Part shown: positions 15,469-22,234 of the stretch, piece by piece
Numbering within the stretch: position 1 is the first letter of the stretch
Layout: every line of letters starts with the position of its first letter
Assembly: GCF_029439455.1 (NCBI RefSeq)
Contig: NZ_JAQFVG010000315.1
Coordinates: forward strand, 1 to 37,895
From: Caballeronia sp. BR00000012568055
GTDB lineage: Bacteria; Pseudomonadota; Gammaproteobacteria; Burkholderiales; Burkholderiaceae
Direction of reading: 5' to 3'
DNA length: 37,895 nucleotides
Position numbers and translations under genes: made by a program
Notes under the pieces: generated by a model
The model's input: the letters and a program-made list of their open reading frames with translations, nothing else
Database searches by the model: none
Told to the model about the DNA's origin: nothing

Positions 15469-15497
15469 TTGTTGCGAAACGATACAGCCCTTAAGAT
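15469..15497 (+). promoter_or_regulatory. possible promoter for a short transcript ahead of the second importer
   Basis: TTGTTG (15469-15474) and TAAGAT (15492-15497) are separated by 17 bases. The -35 match is weak and the -10 moderate. Transcription would start near 15504 and meet the strong terminator about 100 bases later. Confidence 0.35.
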
Positions 15498-15503
15498 TCT
15501 GTT

Positions 15504-15605
15504 TAGTTCTGTTGCACCCAGATTTTTGAGGTGGAGAACGAGGAGACATGAGGCACGAAGTGCCCACGGAAAAGCGCTGTTGGATAAGTCCAACAGCGCT
15601 TTTTT
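15504..15605 (+). ncRNA. candidate small RNA or terminated leader, about 100 nt
   Basis: Between the possible promoter and the strong terminator lies a purine-rich, unstructured stretch (about 15529-15547) with repeated GAGG/GGAG motifs. A short hairpin, GGCAC-GAA-GTGCC (15552-15564), and the terminator stem follow. The layout fits a small regulatory RNA or a leader that often ends before the tandem binding-protein genes. An ATG at 15548 behind AGGAG opens a frame that reads straight through the terminator, so a classical attenuator peptide is unlikely. No known RNA family was recognised. Confidence 0.4.
15570..15605 (+). terminator. strong intrinsic terminator with a 15 bp perfect stem
   Basis: GCGCTGTTGGA (15574-15584) and TCCAACAGCGC (15589-15599) pair perfectly around a TAAG loop. 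Flanking A4 and T4 extend the stem to 15 bp, and the T-run continues to 15605. Symmetry allows it to work on the minus strand too. Confidence 0.85.
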
Positions 15606-15861
15606 ATTTCCGGCGTCGCTCATACGAATCACCATCTTATACGCTGAAACCCGCGTTCGGCGCATACCACACGTCCCTTCAAATCGCTTGCTGGACGGCG
15701 CTTGCCTCCGCTAAACTGCATTTCCCTTGTATTCACCGACTCATCGGTCGGCAAATGCCGGGCGAACCTTTTGAGCGCATTTATCAACGCATTCGCATTC
15801 GATAAATCGGCTCGGTCTCTTCACACAGCACACGATTCACGATTCAACGGGACGCAAACTA

Positions 15862-17028
15862 ATGAAGTGGGCTTTACGGGGTAAAGCGGTCGCAATGGCC
15901 GTAGCGGGATTATCGGTTTTGATCAGTGGTGAAGTTTTCGCGGACGTGAAAATCGGCGTGACGGTATCGGCGACGGGACCGGCGGCATCGCTCGGGATTC
16001 CGGAGAAGAACACCATCGCATTGTTGCCGAAGGAAGTGGCGGGGCAGAAGATCGAATACATCGTGCTCGACGATGCCACCGACTCCACCCAAGCCGTCAA
16101 GAACGCGCGCAAGCTCACCAGCGAAGACAAGGTCGATGCCCTGGTCGGCTCGACCGTCGTGCCCAATTCCCTCGCGATGATCGACATCGCCGCCGAAACG
16201 CATACGCCGATGATCTCGATGGCCGCCGCCGCGAGCATCGTCGAACCGATGGATGCCAAGCGCGCGTGGGTCTTCAAGACGCCGCAGAACGACATCCTCA
16301 TGGCGACGGCGATTGCGCAGCATATGTCGAATCATGGCGTGAAGACGGTGGCGTTTATCGGCTTCTCGGATGCGTACGGAGAGAGCTGGTTCAAGGAATT
16401 CACGAAGGCCGCGGATCTGGCGAAGATCAAGGTCGTGGCGAACGAACGCTTCGCGCGTAACGATGCGTCGGTCACCGGTCAGGTGTTGAAGATGATGTCG
16501 CAGAACCCGGATGCGGTGTTGATCGCGGGCGCGGGTACGCCGGCCGCATTGCCGCAGAAAACGCTCAAGGAGCGCGGCTACAAGGGCAAGCTGTATCAGA
16601 CGCACGGTGTCGCGAATAACGACTTCCTGCGCGTGTGCGGCAAGGATTGCGACGGCACGTTCCTGCCTTCCGGTCCGCTGCTCGTCGCGGATCAATTGCC
16701 CGACAGCAATCCGGTGAAGCAGGCCGCGCTGACGTACAAGAAGGCTTACGAAGGCGCGTACGGCGCGGGTTCTATTTCGACCTTCGGCGGTCACGCCTGG
16801 GATACGGGCCTCATTCTTCAGCGCGCGATTCCCATCGCCTTGAAGAAGGGTCAGCCGGGCACGCCCGCGTTCCGCGAAGCGCTGCGTCAGGCGATCGAAG
16901 AGACGAAGAATCTGCCTGCATCGCACGGCATTTTCAACATGAGCGCGAACGATCACTCGGGCCTGGATCAGCGGGCGCGCGTGATGGTCGAGATCGTCGG
17001 CGGCAAGTGGAAGCTCGCCACCAACTGA
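15862..17028 (+). CDS. Liv-type periplasmic substrate-binding protein, first tandem copy
   Basis: This 388-residue type I periplasmic binding protein has an N-terminal signal peptide (hydrophobic VAMAVAGLSVLISGEVFA, cleavage probably near residue 27). The mature start is DVKIGVTVSATGPAASLGIPEKN, the LivK-type first strand and loop. Further marks are VGSTVVPNSLAMI, PDAVLIAGAGTPAALP and a CGKDC pair that may form a disulfide. It is roughly 70 percent identical by eye to the next gene throughout its length, so the two are paralogues from tandem duplication. The ribosome binding site before the ATG at 15862 is weak. A good terminator follows at 17056, so this copy is probably its own transcription unit and may be regulated separately from the second. 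The ligand is unknown. Confidence 0.93.
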   Translation: MKWALRGKAVAMAVAGLSVLISGEVFADVKIGVTVSATGPAASLGIPEKNTIALLPKEVAGQKIEYIVLDDATDSTQAVKNARKLTSEDKVDALVGSTVVPNSLAMIDIAAETHTPMISMAAAASIVEPMDAKRAWVFKTPQNDILMATAIAQHMSNHGVKTVAFIGFSDAYGESWFKEFTKAADLAKIKVVANERFARNDASVTGQVLKMMSQNPDAVLIAGAGTPAALPQKTLKERGYKGKLYQTHGVANNDFLRVCGKDCDGTFLPSGPLLVADQLPDSNPVKQAALTYKKAYEGAYGAGSISTFGGHAWDTGLILQRAIPIALKKGQPGTPAFREALRQAIEETKNLPASHGIFNMSANDHSGLDQRARVMVEIVGGKWKLATN

Positions 17029-17055
17029 CGGGACAACGAATGAATTGATTCAGCG

Positions 17056-17091
17056 AAAAAGGCGCGTCTTCCAAAGGAACGCGCCTTTTTT
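17056..17091 (+). terminator. intrinsic terminator after the first tandem binding-protein gene
   Basis: AAAAAGGCGCGT (17056-17067) pairs with ACGCGCCTTTTT (17079-17090), giving 12 bp including the A/T run, and the T-run ends at 17091. An inner TTCC/GGAA pairing is possible in the loop. It separates the paralogous binding-protein genes. Confidence 0.85.
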
Positions 17092-17250
17092 GTGCGCGAC
17101 GCAAACGTGTGCAAATGCTTATCGAAAAAACGTCCGGAGAGACGCGCCGATGGTCAGGGAAAACCAGCCTAGGCGAGGTGTTAAGCGGTCAATAGATTGA
17201 ATCGCCAGTCATATACATAACAACGCGCAATAAGCGTTTGGAGACAAGCA

Positions 17251-18411
17251 ATGAAGACGAAGAACATGTGGATCAAGGCAGGCGTTGCGCTCGCTATTGC
17301 GGGCAGTGCGAACGTGGCGATGGCGCAGGTGAAGATCGGCGTGACGCTGTCGGCGACGGGACCGGCGGCATCGCTCGGGATTCCCGAGAAAAATACCGTC
17401 GCGCTGTTGCCGAAGGAAATCGGCGGGAAATCGGTCGAATACATCGTGCTCGATGATGGTTCCGACACCAGCCGCGCCGTGCAGAACACGCGCAAGCTGA
17501 TCGACGAAGATCATGTCGATGCGATCGTCGGCTCCACGGTTACGCCGAACTCGCTGGCGATGATCGACGCGGCCTCATCGTCGAAGACGCCGATGATCTC
17601 GATGGCCGCATCCGCCGCGATCATCGCGCCGATGGACGCCAAGAAAGCGTGGGTCTTCAAGACGCCGCAGAACGACGCGCTTATGGCCGATGCCATCGCG
17701 AGTTATATGGAGAAGCACGGCGTGAAGACGGTCGGTTTCATCGGCTTCGCGGATGCTTACGGCGATGGCTGGTACAACGTCTTCAACGCAGCCGCGACGG
17801 CGCATAAGCTGAAGATCGTCACGAACGAGCGATACAACCGCACGGACACGTCCGTCACCGGCCAGGTGCTCAAGACGATGGGCGCGAACCCGGACGCGGT
17901 GCTGATCGCGGGCGCGGGCACGCCGTCCGCGCTGCCCGCGAAGGCGCTGAAGGAGCGTGGTTACAATGGCAAGGTGTATCAGACGCATGGCGTCGCGAAT
18001 AACGACTTTCTGCGCGTGTGCGGCAAGGATTGCGAGGGCGAGATTCTGCCCGCCGGTCCGGTGCTCGTGACCGAGCAATTGCCCGACAGCAACCCGGTGA
18101 AGAAGTCGTCGGCGGCGTACAAGAACGCGTATGAGAAGGCCAACGGTGCGGGTTCTTTATCGACCTTCGGCGGTCACGCGTGGGACGCGGGTCAGATGCT
18201 CCAGCGCGCGATTCCCGAAGCGCTGAAGAAGGCTCAGCCGGGTACGCCGGAGTTTCGTGAAGCATTGCGCGCGGCGCTGGAAAATCTGAAGGATTTGCCC
18301 GTGGCGCACGGCATCATGAACACCACGGCGAACGATCACAACGGCTTCGACGATCGCGCACGCGTGATGGTGCAAATCGTCGATGGCAAGTGGAAGTTGC
18401 TGAACGACTGA
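17251..18411 (+). CDS. Liv-type periplasmic substrate-binding protein, second tandem copy
   Basis: This 386-residue paralogue of the preceding gene has a clear signal peptide (KTKNMWIKAGVALAIAGSANVAMA, cleavage after AMA) and a mature start of QVKIGVTLSATGPAASLG. The same landmarks are kept, including VGSTVTPNSLAMID, the CGKDC pair and the ARVMVQIVDGKWKL end. Differences cluster in surface segments and in positions around the first-lobe loops, so ligand preference may differ. GGAGA lies upstream of the ATG at 17251. This copy is directly upstream of the permease genes and is followed by a hairpin without a U-tract, so it is probably the operon's main binding protein. Two binding proteins feeding one permease is a known arrangement in the family (LivJ/LivK). 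Confidence 0.93.
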   Translation: MKTKNMWIKAGVALAIAGSANVAMAQVKIGVTLSATGPAASLGIPEKNTVALLPKEIGGKSVEYIVLDDGSDTSRAVQNTRKLIDEDHVDAIVGSTVTPNSLAMIDAASSSKTPMISMAASAAIIAPMDAKKAWVFKTPQNDALMADAIASYMEKHGVKTVGFIGFADAYGDGWYNVFNAAATAHKLKIVTNERYNRTDTSVTGQVLKTMGANPDAVLIAGAGTPSALPAKALKERGYNGKVYQTHGVANNDFLRVCGKDCEGEILPAGPVLVTEQLPDSNPVKKSSAAYKNAYEKANGAGSLSTFGGHAWDAGQMLQRAIPEALKKAQPGTPEFREALRAALENLKDLPVAHGIMNTTANDHNGFDDRARVMVQIVDGKWKLLND

Positions 18412-18433
18412 ACGTCGTTCTTGTTTTCCAAAA

Positions 18434-18476
18434 GGGCAAAGCGGTTCGCCGGAGTCTCCGGCGAACCGCTTTGTCC
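18434..18476 (+). other. long intercistronic hairpin between binding protein and permease genes
   Basis: CAAAGCGGTTCGCCGGA (18437-18453) and its exact complement (18457-18473) form a 17 bp perfect stem around a GTC loop. A G-U pair and two G-C pairs extend it to about 20 bp. No U-tract follows, so transcription probably continues into the permease gene, with the hairpin acting as a 3' stabiliser or partial block. Confidence 0.65.
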
Positions 18477-18499
18477 CATCGTAGCTCTCAAGAGGAAGT

Positions 18500-19555
18500 A
18501 TGGACTTTTCGATAGCGGCGATCCTGGCGCAAGACGGGATCACCACGGGCGCGATCTACGCCTTGCTCGCGCTCGCTCTGGTACTCGTGTTCTCGGTAAC
18601 GCGGGTGATTTTTATCCCGCAGGGCGAGTTCGTCGCGTATGGCGCGTTGACGCTCGCCGCGTTGCAGACGCAGAAGCTGCCGGCGACGTGTTATCTGCTG
18701 ATGGGGATGGGCGCGGGCTGCTTCGTCGCGGAAGTGGCGGGCATTGTTCGTCATCCTGCGCGATATCACCAGATCGGGCGTTTGCTGGCGCTCCTCGTCG
18801 GCAAATACTTGCTGTTTCCCGTTGCGATTTGGGCGATCACGCAAGCCGCGTTCGCGCAGCCCTTGCCGATGATCGCGCAGATCGCGTTGACGCTTTTGAT
18901 CGTCGTGCCGATGGGGCCGTTTGTGTATCGGCTGGCGTATGAGCCGATCGTGGAGGCGAGCACGCTGTTGCTGCTGATCGTCGCCGTCGCCGTGCACTTC
19001 GCGATGGTCGGCTTAGGCCTCGTGATGTTCGGCGCGGAAGGCTCGCGCACCACCGCTTTCTCCGATGCCACCTTCAACCTCGGCAGCGTATCGGTTTCCG
19101 GGCAGAGCTTGTGGGTCGTCGGCACGGCGGTCGTGCTGATCGTCGCGCTGTACTTCTATTTCGATCGATCGATATCGGGCAAGGCGCTGCGGGCGACATC
19201 GGTGAATCGGCTGGGCGCGCGGCTGGTGGGTATCGGCACGACACAGGCAGGGAGGCTGGCGTTCACGCTTGCAGCAGGCCTTGGCGCGCTGTGCGGCGTG
19301 CTGGTCGCACCGATCACGACCATCTACTACGACTCGGGCTTCCTGATCGGCCTCAAGGGCTTCGTAGGCGCGATCGTGGGCGGTTTGGTGAGTTATCCGC
19401 TGGCAGCGGCTGGATCGCTGCTGGTGGGACTGCTGGAGTCGTATTCGTCGTTCTGGGCGAGCGCGTACAAGGAGGTGATCGTCTTCACGTTGATTATTCC
19501 GGTGCTGCTATGGCGGAGTCTCGCCAGCCCGCATTCGGATGAAGACGAGGAGTGA
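18500..19555 (+). CDS. Liv-type ABC importer permease (LivH-like)
   Basis: This 351-residue inner-membrane permease has the family opening GITTGAIYALLALALVLVFSVTRVIFIPQGEFVAYGA, in which FIPQGEF takes the usual NFAHG position. The coupling loop SGKALRATSVNRLGARLVGIGTTQAGRLAF lies near 230, and a C-terminal GFVGAIVGGLVSYPLAAAGSLLVGLLE follows. It is longer than a typical LivH of about 300 residues because of an insert near residues 75-115. AGAGGAAG precedes the ATG at 18500. It is followed after four bases by the permease-ATPase fusion and should pair with its membrane half. Confidence 0.92.
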   Translation: MDFSIAAILAQDGITTGAIYALLALALVLVFSVTRVIFIPQGEFVAYGALTLAALQTQKLPATCYLLMGMGAGCFVAEVAGIVRHPARYHQIGRLLALLVGKYLLFPVAIWAITQAAFAQPLPMIAQIALTLLIVVPMGPFVYRLAYEPIVEASTLLLLIVAVAVHFAMVGLGLVMFGAEGSRTTAFSDATFNLGSVSVSGQSLWVVGTAVVLIVALYFYFDRSISGKALRATSVNRLGARLVGIGTTQAGRLAFTLAAGLGALCGVLVAPITTIYYDSGFLIGLKGFVGAIVGGLVSYPLAAAGSLLVGLLESYSSFWASAYKEVIVFTLIIPVLLWRSLASPHSDEDEE

Positions 19556-19559
19556 GCCG

Positions 19560-21335
19560 ATGAAATCCCGATTCTTCTTTTTGGCGTTTTTGGTCGTCGT
19601 GTTTGCGCTGCCGGTCTTGCCGGGCGTGATTGCTGTGCCGGAGTACTGGATCACGCTGCTGAACTACATCGGCTTGTATTCGATCGTCGCGATCGGGCTG
19701 GTCTTGCTGACCGGCATCGGCGGGATGACGAGCTTCGGGCAGGCGGCGTTCGTCGGCGTCGGCGCGTATGCGACCGCGTTCTTGACGACGCAGTACGGCG
19801 TATCGCCGTGGCTCGCGTTGATCGCGGGCGTCGTGCTGACGGCGTTTATCGCGCTGCTGCTCGGCCTCATCACGATGCGGCTATCGGGCCACTTCCTGCC
19901 GCTCGGCACCATCGCGTGGGGTCTTTCGCTGTTCTATCTTTTTGGCAATCTCGAGTTGCTCGGCAAGTACGACGGCATCAACGGGATTCCGGTTTTGAGC
20001 CTGTTCGGATGGAAGCTCGAATCCGGCCGCAGCATCTACTACCTGATCTGGGCCGTCGTGCTGCTCGCGGTGATATCTGTTCAGAATTTGCTTAATAGTC
20101 GTCCGGGACGCGCAATCCGTGCACTACGCGGCGGCGGCACGATGGCGGAAGCGATGGGCGTCAACACCGCGTGGATGCGCGTGGTCATTTTTATCTACGC
20201 AGCCGTTCTGGCATCGATTTCGGGCTTCCTATACGCCCACTTGCAGCGCGCAGTGAATCCGACGCCTTTTGGGCTGAATCACGGAATCGAATTCCTGTTT
20301 ATGGCGGTTGTTGGCGGCGTTTCTCACGTCTGGGGTGCGATTCTCGGTGCGACGATCCTCACCGTTCTTCAGGACTATCTGCAAACGTGGCTGCCGAAGC
20401 TGATCGGCGCGAACGGGAATTTTGAGATCATTGTTTTCGGCATCGTGATGGTGCTGCTTTTGCAATATGCGCGGCAAGGCGTGTGGCCGTTCGTGGCGCG
20501 GTTGTTTCCGCGTGGTCCACGCGCACACGTTCCCAATCACAGCGATGCTTTGCCGCAGCGCAGCAAGCCCGCGCTAGGTTCCGGCCTTCTCGTGGTTGAG
20601 AAGGCGCGCAAACAGTTTGGTGGTCTCGTTGCGGTGAACGATGTCAGCTTCGAAGTCAAAGCGGGCGAGATCATCGGTTTGATCGGACCGAACGGCGCGG
20701 GTAAATCAACGACGTTCAATCTCGTGACCGGCGTGCTTCAGGCGACCAGCGGCGCGATCAGTTTTCATGGCGAGCGCATCGATAAGCTGAGTTCACGTGA
20801 AATCGTCAAGCGCGGGATAGGGCGCACGTTCCAGCACGTAAAGATGCTGCCGGGAATGAGCGTGCTTGAGAACGTGGCGATCGGTGCGCACTTGCGTGGC
20901 AGCACGGGCGTCTGGCGCAGCATCGCTCGACTGAATGCAGCCGAAGAAGCACGCTTGATGGCCGAAGCCGCAAAGCAGATTGTGCGCGTCGGGCTGGAGA
21001 AGCATCTCTATAGCGAGGCGGGCAGTCTCGCGCTCGGGCAGCAACGCATCATGGAGATTGCTCGTGCATTGTGCTGCGATCCAACCCTGCTTTTGCTCGA
21101 TGAGCCCGCCGCCGGTCTTCGTTATCAAGAAAAACTTCAACTTGCCGATCTGATTCGCAAACTACGCACTGAAGGCATGAGCATTCTGCTTGTTGAACAC
21201 GATATGGATTTCGTGATGAATCTGACGGACCGACTCGTCGTGATGGAATTCGGCACGAAGATTGCCGAAGGTCTGCCGACTGAAGTCCAAAAGGATCCGG
21301 CGGTTTTGGAAGCGTATTTGGGCGGGGTGGAGTGA
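19560..21335 (+). CDS. Liv-type permease-ATPase fusion (LivM-LivG)
   Basis: This 591-residue fusion has a LivM-type permease at about 1-320 and a LivG-type ATPase at about 342-591. The permease half shows [25 protein letters not shown] and the coupling region [26 protein letters not shown]. The ATPase half has Walker [10 protein letters not shown] (Lys382), Q-loop [18 protein letters not shown], signature [13 protein letters not shown] (a LALGQ variant), Walker [12 protein letters not shown] and VEHDM. The start at 19560 has GAGGAG upstream; the frame extends to 19539 inside the previous gene. The open frame is unbroken, so this is a true fusion, an arrangement found in several proteobacterial HAAT importers. 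Base use becomes less GC-rich towards the ATPase half. The end overlaps the next ATPase start by one base. Confidence 0.93.
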   Translation: MKSRFFFLAFLVVVFALPVLPGVIAVPEYWITLLNYIGLYSIVAIGLVLLTGIGGMTSFGQAAFVGVGAYATAFLTTQYGVSPWLALIAGVVLTAFIALLLGLITMRLSGHFLPLGTIAWGLSLFYLFGNLELLGKYDGINGIPVLSLFGWKLESGRSIYYLIWAVVLLAVISVQNLLNSRPGRAIRALRGGGTMAEAMGVNTAWMRVVIFIYAAVLASISGFLYAHLQRAVNPTPFGLNHGIEFLFMAVVGGVSHVWGAILGATILTVLQDYLQTWLPKLIGANGNFEIIVFGIVMVLLLQYARQGVWPFVARLFPRGPRAHVPNHSDALPQRSKPALGSGLLVVEKARKQFGGLVAVNDVSFEVKAGEIIGLIGPNGAGKSTTFNLVTGVLQATSGAISFHGERIDKLSSREIVKRGIGRTFQHVKMLPGMSVLENVAIGAHLRGSTGVWRSIARLNAAEEARLMAEAAKQIVRVGLEKHLYSEAGSLALGQQRIMEIARALCCDPTLLLLDEPAAGLRYQEKLQLADLIRKLRTEGMSILLVEHDMDFVMNLTDRLVVMEFGTKIAEGLPTEVQKDPAVLEAYLGGVE

Positions 21336-22078
21336 TGAGCAAGATACTGGAAGTCAAAGGCCTGTCGGTGCGCTACGGCAAAGTCGAGGCGCTTCACGAA
21401 GGAAAGCTGTCGGTCGAAGCCGGGCAGATCGTATCGGTGATCGGCCCCAACGGCGCGGGCAAATCAACGCTGCTGAACGCGATAATGGGCGCGCTGCCCT
21501 CAACAGGTCACGCAAAAGGCCTCGTTCGCTTCCACGGCGATGACGTCTCGGCATTAGCGGTCGAGAAACGTGTCTCACGTGGAATGTGCCTAGTGCCTGA
21601 AAAACGTGAGCTTTTCTCCAGCATGACGGTGGAAGACAACCTCGTGTTGGGCGCATATCGGCGCAAGCGCGCCGGACAGCGAGATTTCTTGGATCAACTC
21701 GATCATGTGTTCGAGTTGTTTCCTCGACTTAAGGAGCGGCGTCGGCAGGCGGCGGGCACGCTGTCGGGTGGCGAGCGCCAAATGCTGGCGGTCGGTCGGG
21801 CGTTGATGGGCAAACCGCAACTTTTGATGCTCGATGAACCAAGCCTTGGCCTTGCGCCGCTAATCGTCAAAGAGATTTTTCACATTATCAGTGCGTTGCG
21901 ATCGACGGGCGTTGCAACGCTTTTGATTGAGCAAAACGCGCGCGCTGCGCTGCAAATTTCCGACTACGGCTACGTGCTTGAAACGGGAGAGTTCGCTCTG
22001 GAAGGCAAAGCCGACGATCTTCAACACAACCCGCAGGTCATCGAAACTTATCTGGGTTTGACCAAGAAAGTCGCATAG
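21335..22078 (+). CDS. Liv-type ABC importer ATP-binding protein (LivF-like)
   Basis: This 247-residue ATPase has normal LivF motifs: Walker [26 protein letters not shown] after the Q-loop position, signature TLSGGERQMLAVGRAL, Walker B LLMLDEPSLGLAP and IEQNARAAL in place of the switch His. The ATG at 21335 shares its first base with the stop codon of the fusion gene (TGATG), coupling translation; a GTG at 21332 is an alternative. With the fusion and the LivH-like permease it completes the second importer. The last operon gene is followed at once by the parS-bearing terminator. Confidence 0.93.
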   Translation: MSKILEVKGLSVRYGKVEALHEGKLSVEAGQIVSVIGPNGAGKSTLLNAIMGALPSTGHAKGLVRFHGDDVSALAVEKRVSRGMCLVPEKRELFSSMTVEDNLVLGAYRRKRAGQRDFLDQLDHVFELFPRLKERRRQAAGTLSGGERQMLAVGRALMGKPQLLMLDEPSLGLAPLIVKEIFHIISALRSTGVATLLIEQNARAALQISDYGYVLETGEFALEGKADDLQHNPQVIETYLGLTKKVA

Positions 22079-22102
22079 ACACAACGCTCTCCGCGGCAAA
22101 CG

Positions 22103-22136
22103 ATGGTGTGTTTCACGTGAAACACACCATTTTTTT
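22103..22136 (+). terminator. palindromic intrinsic terminator containing parS
   Basis: A 28 bp perfect palindrome (22103-22130; arms ATGGTGTGTTTCAC and GTGAAACACACCAT) is followed by T7 (22130-22136). As RNA it would form a stem of about 12 bp with an ACGT loop, ending the second importer operon 24 bases after its stop codon. Its centre is a complete parS. Confidence 0.75.
22109..22124. promoter_or_regulatory. parS centromere site 1 (perfect)
   Basis: TGTTTCACGTGAAACA is the 16 bp palindromic ParB-binding site of chromosomal ParABS systems and matches the site type reported for Burkholderia chromosome 1. parA and parB lie 2.8 kb downstream, so ParB should load here and spread into the flanking DNA to organise the origin region. 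Confidence 0.92.
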
Positions 22137-22180
22137 GGGCCATCGGTGATCTAACGAATTCGTGCCCGATTGGAAACCGA

Positions 22181-22186
22181 TATAAT
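22181..22186 (+). promoter_or_regulatory. perfect -10 element of the probable mnmG promoter
   Basis: TATAAT lies 49 bases upstream of the mnmG start codon. A matching -35 is poor (TTCGTG, 22159-22164, 16-base spacer), so the assignment rests on the -10 and on its position after the terminator. Confidence 0.45.
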
Positions 22187-22234
22187 TTGAGGATATTCCT
22201 TATCAGGTTCGTGTCGCTCGCGCACGAAATCTTC

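Larger units (their letters stand above)
15359..15861. other. 503-base gene-free region between the two importer operons
   Basis: No credible protein gene is visible. The region is relatively AT-rich. It holds an imperfect palindrome with a GGATATCC core (15364-15385), a GGTGC/GCACC inverted repeat (15435-15450), two TAGG-type repeats 12 bases apart (15453, 15465), a promoter-like pair, a small hairpin GGCAC-GAA-GTGCC (15552-15564) and a very strong terminator (15570-15605). The remaining 256 bases before the binding-protein gene show no clear signal. Confidence 0.6.

Noticed and set aside
15548..15805. ATG with a good Shine-Dalgarno (AGGAG) opening an 85-codon frame
   Set aside because: It reads directly through a very strong terminator and resembles nothing known; the purine-rich motif may have another function in the candidate RNA.
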